A stretch of DNA of 64,000 bases from Citreicoccus inhibens. GTDB taxonomy: Bacteria; Myxococcota; Myxococcia; Myxococcales; Myxococcaceae. Location: assembly GCF_019039035.1 (NCBI RefSeq), contig NZ_JAHNZT010000002.1, forward strand, positions 310,001-374,000. Reading direction: 5' to 3'. The first letter of the stretch is position 1. The number at the start of each line of letters is the position of its first letter. The notes below the pieces were generated by a model. The model worked only from the letters and a program-made list of their open reading frames with translations. It did no database searches and had not been told where the DNA came from. Below are positions 42,301-54,300 of the stretch, piece after piece. Position numbers and translations under genes: made by a program.

Positions 42301-45300
42301 GTACGCGCCTCCGGCCTTGATGATCGCCAACGTCGACACCACCAGGGGGAGTCCGCGCTCCATGCACACCGCGACGCGGTCATCCAGACCCACGCCCTGT
42401 TCGCGCAGCCAGTGCGCGAGGCGATTGGCGCGCAGGTCGAGCTGGCCATACGTCAGGCGCTCCTCGCCGCACTCCACCGCGAGGCGGTCCGGGTGTGCCG
42501 CGGCCCGCCGCGCGAAGTGCTCCGCGAGGGTCACGTCCGACGGATACGGTCGCTGCGTGTCATTCCAATCGAGGACGACCTTGCGCCGCTCGTCCGCGGG
42601 CAGGAACTCCAGCCGCGAGACGCGCGTGTCCGGCTGCGCGACCACGGATTCCAACAGCATGTGGAGCTGGCGCGCGAGCCGCTCCGCGGTATCCGGCGTG
42701 TACAGGTCGCTGCTGTACTCGATGTGACCGCGCACCCCGTCTGAGGTCTCGGTGAGCATCAGCCCCAGCTCGAAGCGCGCCGTGGCGTTGTCCACCTCCA
42801 CGGGGCGCAAGCGGAGGCCGGGAGCGTGCAGCTCCTCGGCGGGCGTGTTCTGGAGCGAGAAGATGACCTGGACCAGCGGCCCTCGGCTCAGGTCGCGTTG
42901 CGGATGCAGCGCCTCGACGAGCTTCTCGAAGGGCAGCTCCTGGTGCTCGTAGGCGGACAGCGTGGTCTCGCGAAGCTGGGCGAGCAGGGCTCGGAACGAG
43001 TCCTGGGCCCGCACGCGCGCGCGAAGGACGAGCGTGTTGACGAAGAAGCCTACGAGCCCTTCGAGTTCACCCTGGCGACGTCCCGCGATGGGTGAGCCGA
43101 TCAGGAGGTCCTCCTGCCGGCTGTAGCGCGACAGCAGGATGGCCCAGGCCCCCAACAGGGCCATGAAGGGCGTGGCGCCTTCCTGGCGGGCCAGGGTCAG
43201 CAATCGCTGGGACAGCTCGCGAGGCACGTGGACGGGATGCAGCCCGCCGCGCATCGAGCGGACCGTCGGCCGAGACTTGTCGGTGGGTAGCTCCAGCACC
43301 CGCGTGGCAGCGGCGAGGGCGTCCTGCCACCACGCCACGTGACGATCGAGCACCTCACCCTGGAGCCACTGCCGCTGCCACGCGGCGAAGTCGACGTACT
43401 GCACGGGCAACGCGGGCAGCTCCGGCTTGTGGCCCGATGCGAAGGCCACGTAGCCCGCGGCCACCTCCCGCACCATGACGCCCATGGACCAGCCGTCCGA
43501 GACGATGTGGTGCATGCACAGCAACAACAGGTGCGTGTCCTCCGAGAGTCGCAGCAGGCGCGTGCGCAGCAACGGCCCGGTGGACAGGTCAAAGGACCGC
43601 TGGGCCTCCTCGATGCACAGGCGCTGGGCCGCGGCCTCGCGCGCTTCGGCGGCGACTTCCTCCAGATCGGTGAGCGGAAGTGCCCAGGCTCCGGGAGGCT
43701 GGATCCGCTGCACCGGCTGGCCGTCCTTCAGGGCGAAGGTGGCGCGCAATGGCTCATGCCGGAGCACGAGGTATTCAAGGGCCAGCCGCAGCGCTTCGGT
43801 GTTCAGCGCGCCTTCCATCCGGAGCGCGCCGACCATGTTGTAGTGACTGCCGCCCGGCTGGACTTGATCGAGTACCCAGAGCCGCTGTTGCGCGAACGAC
43901 AGTGGCAGCTCCCCGTCGCGAGGAATGGTCCGCAGGGGCGGCACCTGTGCCGTGCTCGGCTGGCGCACCAGGAACTGCTCTTCGACGAACTCGGTGACGC
44001 GGGCGACGGTGGCCGCGCCGAAGAACGCGCGCAGCGGAAGCTCGACATGGAACGTGGACCGCAGCCGAGACACGAGCTGGGTGGCCATGAGCGAGTGGCC
44101 TCCCAGCGCGAAGAAGTCGTCGTGGAGGCCCACAGGCTCGACGCGGAGCACGTCGCGGAACAGCTCCGCGACTCGTTGTTGGAACGGAGTCAGCCGTTCA
44201 ACCGGGCGAGCCCCTGGGCTCCGCTCGACATCGGACGGCGGCGGCGGGAGGGCGTGGCGGTCGAGCTTGCCGTGAGGAGAGAGGGGCAGCGAGTCGAGGA
44301 GGACGAAGGAGGAGGGGAGCATGAACTCCGGCAGGAGGAGCCGGAGGTGAGAGCGAAGCGCTGCGGGGTCGATGGAGGAGGGAGAGACGTAAGCGACGAG
44401 GCGCTTGTCGCCGGGAGAGTCCTCACGAACGAGTGAGAGGGCCTCGCGAAGAGAGGGGAAGGAGCGAAGAGCGGCTTCGACTTCCCCCAGCTCGATGCGG
44501 AAGCCGCGCAGCTTCACCTGGAAGTCGGAGCGGCCCAGGAAGAGGAGGGAGCCGTCCGGGAGCCAGCGAGCCCTGTCGCCGGAGCGGTAGAGGCGAGCGC
44601 CTGGGGAGGAGGAGAAGGGGTGGGGGATGAAGCGTTCAGCGGAGAGGGCGGGGTTGCGGAGGTAGCCATGGGCGAGGCCATCGCCGCCGATGAAGAGGTC
44701 GCCCGGGACGCCGATGGGGACGGGATGCAGCGAGGCGTCGAGGAGGAAGACCTGGGTATTGGCGATGGGCCGGCCAATGGAGACCGCCTCCCCCACGGTG
44801 TCTCCAGGCGAGAGGAGGAGACTCGTGGTGATCGCCGTGCTCTCGGTGGGACCGTAGGCATTGAGCACCGAGCGCCCCTGGGCCAGCCGGGCGCGAGCAC
44901 TGGGCACCGGCATCACATCACCGCCCGCGACGAGCTGCCGGACCTGCGCGAGCGCTTCGGGCGCGTGCTGCTGCATCAGGTCGAAGAGCGCGGCGGACGT
45001 GAAGATCGTGGAGATCCTCCGCGCAGTGATGACGCGCGCGAGCTCTGCTACATCTGGCGCATGCGGTGGCGCGAGGACCAACCGGCCGCCATGCAGCAAC
45101 GCGCCCCAGATCTCCAGCGTCGACGGATCGAACGTCAGCGCGGTCGATTGGAGGATGACCTCCTGCGGCCCAAACTGGACGAAGGTCGAGCCGAACAACA
45201 GGCGCACCACGCCGCGATGCGGGATGGCCACGCCCTTGGGCTTCCCCGTGGAGCCCGAGGTGTACGTCACGTACGCGAGGCTCTCCGCCCAGACCTCCCG

Positions 45301-48300
45301 TGGCGGTGCGTCGCTGCGGGCACGAGCAAGCTGCTCGGCCTCGGTGTCCAGGCGCACGACCGGGCGAGTCCCCACGGGCAGCGCTGACGCCAGCGCCTCC
45401 TGCGTGAGCACCGCCGCCGCGTCCGAATCGTCGAAGAGGAAGGACAACCGCTCCGAGGGTTGGGCCGCGTCGAGCGCCACATAGCTCCCACCCATCTTGA
45501 GGATGCCCAGCAATCCCACGATGAGGTCCAGGCTCCGGTGCATGCAGACCGCGACGCGCGGTGCGGGCCCAAGCCTCAAGCTCAGCAAATGCCACGCGAG
45601 CTGATTGGCTCGCGCTTCCAGCTCCGCGTAGGTGAGGGCCTCGTCTTCGAACTCGACGGCGACCGACGTGGGGGCGCGGTGGACCTGGAGCGCGAACAAC
45701 TCCGGCACCGTGGCCTCGCGCGGATAGTCCACCTGCGTGGCGTTCCAGTCCTCGAGGATCTGCCGTTGCTCCCCGACCGTCATGAGGGTGAGCGCGCTGA
45801 TCCGCGCTCCGGCATCCTGAGTGACGACCTGCAGAAGATTCAGGAAGTGCGACGCGAAGCGACCGGCGGTCGCCGGGGTGAAGAGGTCCTGGCTGTATTC
45901 GAGCGCGCCCTCCAGGGTCCCGCCGCGCGCCATGAGGGACAGGCCCAGGTCGAACCGCGCGGTGTCCGGCGCATTCGGAAGAATGTCCACGCGAACGCCC
46001 GGCAACGACGGCGGCGCCATGGGGGCGTTCTGCAACGCGAACATCACCTGGAACAGCGAGCCACGCTCCGTGTCGCGCTCGCCCCCCACCGCGTCCACGA
46101 GTCGATCAAAGGGAACGTCTTGATGCGCGTAGGCCGTCAGGGCCTCGGCGCGCACGCGGCGGACCAGCTCCGTGAAGGAGGGATCTCCCTGGAGGTCCGC
46201 GCGCAGGACCACCGTGTTGACGAAGAACCCGATGAGGGGCTCCAGCTCCGGGTGACTCCGCTGCGCAATGGGGCTGCCGACGCAGAAGTCCTCCTGTCCC
46301 GAGTAGCGCGCCAACAGGGTCTGGAACGCGGCGAGCAAGACCATGAACAAGGTCGAGCCCTCGGCGCGCCCCAGTCGCTCCAGCGCGACCACGCGCTCCT
46401 CGGGGATGACGAAGAAGTGACTGGCACCTCGGAGGCTGCGGGTCGCGGGTCGGCGGAAGTCTGTGGGCAGCTCCAGCACGGGCACATCCTGGAGGCGCGC
46501 GCGCAGGACCTCGACTTGGGACTGGAGCGCGTCGGAGCGCACCCACTCTCGCTGCCAGCTCGCGAAGTCCGCGTACTGGAGCGCCAGGGCCGGCAAGGCC
46601 GTGGCGCTGTGCCGCGTGAGCGCGTCGTAGTGCGCGGCGACCTCGGTCACGAGCACGCCCATGGACCACCCGTCCGAGACGAGGTGGTGCATGCACAGCA
46701 GCAGGACGTGCTCGTCCTCGGTCACGCGGAGCAGGCGGGTGCGCAGCAGGGGGCCCGTGCTCAGGTCGAACGGATGGTGTGACTCCTCCGCGATCCGCTC
46801 GCGCAGGCGGGGCTCCGAGAGCGCGCCGACGTCTTCCACGGGGAGTGGCCATGTGCCGGGCGCGGAATGGATGCGCTGCCAGGGCTGGCCATCGCGGACC
46901 ACGAACGTGGTGCGCAGCACTTCATGTCGCTCGACCAGCCGCGCGAAGGTGGCGCGGAGGGCGTCAACATCGAGCGGTCCCGAAAGGCGCAGGGCCACGG
47001 GGACGTTGTACGCGGCCTGTCCTGGCTGGAGTTGATCCAGGAACCACAGCCGCTGCTGTGCGAAGGACAAGGGCAGCACGTCCTCGCGAGCCACCGGACG
47101 CAGCGGCGGCATCGCCGCGCGCGAGGCCCCGCGCAACGTCGAGTCGAGCTGCTCGGCGAGCCGCTCGATGGTCGGCGCCTCGAAGAACGTGCGCAATGAC
47201 AGGTCGACCCCCAAGCGTGCCCGGACGCGGGTGACCAGCTGGGTGGCGAGCAATGAGTGGCCGCCCAAGCTGAAGAAGTCATCGCGGAGGCCGACCTGCT
47301 CCAGGTGCAGCACTTCGCGGAACAGCGCGCCCACTTGTTCCTGGAGCAGCGTCCACGCCTCCGAATCCTCCGAGCCCTTCACGCGGCCCGGCGGCGGGAG
47401 GGCGTGGCGGTCGAGCTTGCCGTGAGGAGAGAGGGGCAGCGAGTCGAGGAGGACGAAGGAGGAGGGGAGCATGAACTCCGGCAGGAGGAGCCGGAGGTGA
47501 GAGCGAAGCGCTGCGGGGTCGATGGAGGAGGGAGAGACGTAAGCGACGAGGCGCTTGTCGCCGGGAGAGTCCTCACGAACGAGTGAGAGGGCCTCGCGAA
47601 GAGAGGGGAAGGAGCGAAGAGCGGCTTCGACTTCCCCCAGCTCGATGCGGAAGCCGCGCAGCTTCACCTGGAAGTCGGAGCGGCCCAGGAAGAGGAGGGA
47701 GCCGTCCGGGAGCCAGCGAGCCCTGTCGCCGGAGCGGTAGAGGCGAGCGCCTGGGGAGAAGGAGAAGGGGTGGGGGATGAAGCGTTCAGCGGAGAGGGCG
47801 GGGTTGCGGAGGTAGCCATGGGCGAGGCCATCGCCGCCGATGAAGAGGTCGCCCGGGACGCCGATGGGGACGGGATGCAGCGAGGCGTCGAGGAGGAAGA
47901 CCTGGGTGTTGGCGATGGGCCGGCCAATGGAGACCGCCTCCCCCACGGTGTCTCCGGGCGACAGCAGGTGGCAGGTGGTGAAGGTCGTGCTCTCGGTGGG
48001 GCCGTAGGCGTGGATGAGCGCGCACCCCGACGCGAGCCGCTCGCGCACGCGCTCCGCTGGCATCACCTCGCCTCCGGCCATGAGCTGACGCACGCCAGCC
48101 AGGGCTTCGGGGTGGTGTTGCTGCATCTGATCGAACAGCGCCGTGGTGAGGAAGAGCACGGACACGCGATGGTCGATGAGGACACGCGCCAGTTCGGCCA
48201 GATCCGGCGCACCGGGTGGGAAGAGAACCAGCCGAGCCCCGTGCAGGAGCGCGCCCCAGATCTCCAAGGTGGACGCATCGAAGGAGAGCGTGGCGAGTTG

Positions 48301-51300
48301 GAGCACCACCTCCTCCGGCCCGAGGTGAACGAAGGTCGAGCCGAACAACAGCCGCACCACGCCGCGATGCGGGATGGCCACGCCCTTGGGCTTCCCCGTG
48401 GAGCCCGAGGTGTACGTCACGTAAGCCCAGGCCTCGGGAGGGGTCAGGACCGAGAGTGCATCGGACGACCGGGAGGCGATCTGCGCGGTCTCGGAGTCCA
48501 CGCACACCACGCCGCCGAGCCCCGCAGGCAGCTTCTCCACGAGCGCGCGCGTGGTGAGGGTCGCGACCACGCCCGAGTCTTCGAACAGGAACGCGAGTCG
48601 CGCGGCCGGGTAGGCCGGATCGATGGGGACATACGTTCCGCCCGCCTTGATGATGGCGAGCACGCCCACGACCATGTCCAGCCCGCGCGGCAGGCACACC
48701 GCGATGCGCGGCGTGCTGCTCAGCTTCGACTCCAGCAGATGCCGCGCGAGCTGATTCGCCCGTGCATCCAACTGCGCGTAGGTGAGCCGCCCCTCCGCGG
48801 ACTCGACCGCGATGGCCGAAGGGGTACGTCGCGCCTGGGCGAGGAACAACTCCGCGAGGTTCGCCTCCTTCGGGTAGTCCGCCTGCGTCGCGTTCCATTC
48901 GACGAGGACCGTCCGGCGCTCGTCCTCGCTCATGAGCGGAAGCGCGCTCAGCTTCCGGTCCATGCCGCGTGAGGCCTCGCGCAGGAGGCGCTGGAACTGC
49001 TCCGCCATGCGCTGAGCCGTCGCGGCGGTGAACAGGTCCCGGCTGTATTCGAGCTGTCCCTCCAGCTCCCCCCCGCGCTCCAGGAGCGACACGGTGAGGT
49101 CGAACTTGGCGGTTCGCGTGGTCCATCGCATCAGCTCCACGCGCAGCTCGGGCAGCGCGGGAGGAGGCAGCGGCGCGTTCTGCAGCACGAACGCGGTCTG
49201 GAACAGCGGCGTGCGCGAAAGGTCGCGCCCTCCGCCGAGCGACTCGACCAGTCGATCCAAGGGCACGTCTTGATGGGCGAACGCGGCCAGGGACTCCTGC
49301 TGCACTCCGGCCAACAACTCCGCGAAGGTGGGCTCTCCCTCCCAGCGGGCGCGCATCGCGAGGGTGTTGACGAAGAACCCGAGCAGCCCCTCCAGTTCGG
49401 GCCGGACGCGGTGGGCCACGGGCGTGCCCACACAGAAGTCACGCTGCCCCGACAGCCGCGACAGCAGGGCTTGCCAGCCCGCCATCAAGACCATGAACAA
49501 GGTGGCGCCGTGCTCCTGGCCGCGCTTCTCCAGCGCGCTCACCAGCGGCGCAGGGAGCGTGAAGAACACCGTGTCCCCGCGCGAGCTGCGCACGGCCGGA
49601 CGTGGCGAATCCGTCGGAAGCTCCAGCGTGGGAACTCCGTGCAGGTGCGCTGTCCACCAAGCCCGTTGGGCTTCGAGCGTGGGCCCTTCCTGCTCGTGAC
49701 GCTCCCACGCCGCCTGGTCGGCGTATTGGAGTGGCAGCGGTGAGAGCGGGGACGCACGCCCTTCCGCCAGCGCGGCATAGAGCGTGGCGACCTCGCGGAC
49801 GAGCACGCCCATGGACCAGCCATCCGAGAGGATGTGGTGCATGCAGAGGAGCAGCACGTGCTCCTGCGCTTGCGTGCGCAGGAGCACGGTGCGCAGCAAC
49901 GGGCCGTCGGACAGCGAGAACGGACGATGCGCCTCTTCCTCCATTCGCTGCGCCAAGGTCTGTTCGCGCGCGAGGGGCGTCAGGCTGCTCAGGTCCTCGA
50001 TGGGGAGCGCCCAGTCCGTGGGGGCGGGGTGGATGCACTGGCTCGGCGCGCCGTCGCCCGGGAGGAACGTGGTGCGCAGTGGTTCGTGTCGTTGGACCAG
50101 CGCTGCGAAGGTTCGTCGCAGGACATCGACGTGCAGGGCCCCGGTGAGCCGCAAGGCGATGGGAATGGTGTACGCCGCTTGTCCGGGCTGGAGCTGCTCC
50201 AGGAACCAGAGTCGCTGCTGCGCGAACGAGGACGCCAGGACGGTAGGGGTGCTCGGATCCGCGGAGCGTGGCAGCCGTGGAACAGACAGAGTGGCTGGCG
50301 TGGAGGGCTCTGATCCACGGAGGGCATCGAGACGCGCGGCGAGGAGCGCGACCGTCGGAGCCTCGAAGACGGCGCGCAGGGAAACCGGAACACCAGCCCG
50401 AGCACGCAGCCGCGTCACCACCTGAGTCGCCAGCAGCGAATGCCCGCCGAGCGCGAAGAAGTCATCGCGAGCCCCCACGCGCGGCTGCCCGAGCACTTCG
50501 GAGAAGACCTGGGCCACGGCCTCCTCGGTGGGCGTGCTGGGGGCCACGTACTCCTCTTTCAGCGCGGAGCGATCCGCCTCGGGCGCGGGGAGCGCGGCGC
50601 GGTTCACCTTGCCGCTCGGCGTCAGTGGCAAGGACGGCAGCACCACGAAGACCGACGGCACCATGTGCGGCGGCAGCTTCTCCGTCAGCACCTGCCGCAG
50701 CCGCGTCACTTCGCGCGAGGCACGGGCTCCGCGCGTGGGCTCATTCGACGTGGCGACGGGTGCCCCCTCGAACCGCGACGGCTCCGGCGTCAGCGCGATC
50801 CGCGTTCCCGAGCCCGTCCGACTGAACGCGACATCCATCGCGCCGTCGCGATAGGCCCCGCCCCAGCTCACCTGCACGTCGTACCCAAGCGCTCCCCCCA
50901 GGGCGTACAGGTCCTCGGGCTCCACGCCACGCGGCCCCGGCCAGTCGCGGAGCGCTTCTCGCAATGAGGCCACCGTGGCGGGTCTGCCGGACCCCGTGAG
51001 CAACTCCACCGCGCGCGCGTCCTGCCACACGCGGGCATTGGGGACGCGCCGTAGGGCGAATACCTCGGGGCGCGTGAGCAAGCGCTCTCGCATCGACTCC
51101 AGCGTTGCCTCCGAGCCCTCCGCCCACTCCGTCGGATGGAACCGAGGTGCGTCGGCGGAGGCGACATGGAGGATGACCTCGTAGCGGAAGCGGGTCAGCT
51201 CGTTGTCATACCGGCCATGCTTGGGGAGCACTTCGACGTGCGAGATGCCGGGAAGCAGCTCCGGCAACGCCGCGAAGAACGCGGGCGAGAGCAACAGCTC

Positions 51301-54300
51301 TTCTTCGCCCAGCACGTCCTGCTGCGCGCGATACCAGAGCTGCGCGGTGGACAGCGTCGGGGAGGCACGCGCCAGTCGCACCGAGGCGCGGAACGCCTCC
51401 AAGAGCGTGAGGTTGCGCACGTCCCCCAGGAAGATGCGTCCCCCGGGGCGCAGCACGCCCACCGCGCCTCGCAGCACCTGAATCAAGTACTCGGCGCTGG
51501 GGAAGTATTGGATGACCGAGTTGAGGATGACCGTGTCGAATGTGCCCGGCTCCACTCCGGAGAGGTCGTCCACGCTCCGGTGCAGGAGTGTCACGGAGCG
51601 CAGCGCGTCGCCCATCCGCTCGCGCTGGGCCTCGATGCGATCGAGCGCGGGGCGCGCGAAGTCGATGCCCCAGTACGCCTCGCAACGGGGCGCGAGGCGG
51701 TAGAGCAACAACCCCGTGCCACACCCCAGCTCCAGGATGCGACGGGGCCGGAGCTGGAGGATCTGCCTCACGGTCGTGTTGACCCACTCCCGCATCTGCT
51801 CGGCGGGCAGCGGCCCACCCGAGTAGCTGTCGTTCCAGCCCGAGATGTCGAAGGTGGGATCCTCGCTCGCGACTCCGAGCGCATAGGTCTCGTCGTAGAC
51901 GGCCTTCCACTGGGCCGTCTGCTCCCCCGCGCCCGCGGACTCCAGCTCGCCCAGGACGATGTAGGCCGCGAGCCGCTTGTCCCCGGGCGAGTCCTCGCGG
52001 GCGACCACCACGACATCCCGCACGGAGGGCTGCGCGCTGAGCGAGGATTCAATCTCACCCAGCTCGATGCGGAAGCCACGAAGCTTCACCTGGGTGTCGA
52101 TGCGCCCCAGGTACTCCAGGTCTCCCGAGGGGAGTCGGCGTGCGAGGTCGCCCGCGCGGTAGAGCCGGCGTCCAGGCGTGGGGCCGAAGCGATCCTCGAC
52201 GAAGCGGGCCGCCGTCAGCTCCGGCCGGCGCAGATACCCGCGGGCCACGCCCGCGCCACCGACGTGAATCTCGCCCGGTACCCCCACCGGCACGGGCTGC
52301 CCGGCCGCGTCGAGCAGATAGATGCTCAGGTCCGGAATCGGGCGGCCAATGACACTGGACCACGGCCGCTCCAGGTCCTTGATGCCCACCGGGCGGTAGG
52401 TGACATGCACCGTGGTCTCGGTGATGCCGTACATGTTGATCAGCCGAGGCCGTGCGTCCCCGTGACGCTCGAACCACGGGCGCAGCGCGGCCACGTCCAG
52501 CGCCTCCCCCCCGAAGATGACGAACCGCAGCGCCAGCTCGCGCGGCTCCAGGGCCTGTGCCTCCGCGTGGATGAGTTGTCGGAAGGCCGTGGGCGTCTGA
52601 TTGAGGACCGTGACGCCTTCATCGGCAAGGAGGCGCAGGAACGCCTCGGGCGAACGGCTCACCCAGTACGGGACGACGACCAGCCGCCCGCCATGAAGCA
52701 GCGCGCCCCACAGCTCCCAGACGGAGAAGTCGAAGGCGTAGGAATGGAACAGCGTCCACACGTCGGACGCGTCGAAGTGGAACCACGCGTCGGTCGCGGA
52801 GAAGAGGCGCGAGACGTGGTCATGTTGCACCATCACGCCCTTGGGCTTCCCCGTGGAGCCCGAGGTGTAGATGACGTAGGCCAGATCCGTGGGCGCGTTG
52901 CATCCCAATGGACGCGGCGCCCCCTTGGACAGTGCCTCCCTCAGGTCGCTGTCCATCCGGAGCACGGTGGCCCCCGGAGCGGGCACGCATTGTTCCAACG
53001 ACGTCTGGGTGATGAGGACTGGCGCCTGCGCGTCCTCCAGCATGAACGCGAGCTGCTCTCGCGGATATGACGGATCCAACGGGAGATACGCGCCGCCCGC
53101 CTTGAGGATGCCGAGCAGCGCGACCACGAGGTCCAGCCCGCGCTCCAGACACACGCCGACGAGCACGTCCGGGCCCACGCCGCGCCGAGCCAGGACCTGG
53201 GCCAGCGCGTTCGCTCGCACATCGAGCGCGCGATAGGTCAGCGACGCTCCCGCGCAGCTCACGGCGAACGCCTCGGGCGTGCGGTCCACCTGCGCCTCGA
53301 AGCGCTCCACCAAGGTGGGCTGTCGAGGCGCGTCCTCGCCGGGGTTCCACGCGTGCAGCACCTGTTGCCGCTCGGACTCCGCCATCAACGGCACGGTCGC
53401 AACGGCGCGCGAGGGCTCCTCCACCATCGCGCCGATGACCACTTCCAGATGGCCGAGCAGTCGGTCGATGGTCTCCGCGTCGAACAGGTCGGTGGCGTAC
53501 TTGCAGCCCACCCAGAGTCCATCCGGGCCGTGGGCCGCCTCAAACGTGAGGTCCAACTCGGCGGTGTGGTTGTCCAACAGCGCCACGTCGAGCGACAACC
53601 CCTCATCCAGGGAGAGCGCGCGAGGAATGTCGTAGTCATCGAGGACGAACGCGATGTTGTACAGCTCGCGCCGCGACGAGCCCGGCTGTGCCGCCGCGAG
53701 CACATGGTCGAACGGGCAGTGTCCATGCGCGAGCGCGCCCAACGTGCTCTCTTTCACCCGGGAGAGCAGCGCCGTCATCGTCCCTTCGGCGGGAACCTGG
53801 ATGCGCAACGGGACGAAGTTGGTGCAGTCGCCCACCAGCGTTCGGATGCCTGGGACGTCACGCCCCGAGACCGCCGTCCCCAAGACGAAGTCGGCTTGCT
53901 GACTCCAGCGATGCAGCACGGTGGCCAGGGCCGACACCACGCACATGAATGGCGTCGCCCCCTGGCTTCTCCCGAGCGCATGAAGCCGGGCCATGAGCGC
54001 CGCGGGCACTCGTCGCGACCGTCGCGCCCCGTGGAAGGACAGCCGCGACGGACGCGGGCGATCCGTTGGGAGGACCACCATCGGCGGCGCCTCGGCGAGC
54101 GTGCGCCGCCACCACCCCAGCTCGGCCGCCATCGCGCGCGCGGTCAGGTGCTCGCGCTGCCACGCCGCGAGGTCCGCGTACTGAAGGACAGGCTCCGCGA
54201 GCGGAGATGCCTGGCCCGAGGCCCAGGCGGAATAGAGGGAGGCCAGCTCGCGCACGAGCAGTCCCACGGACCAGCCGTCCACCACCAGGTGATGCAGCGA

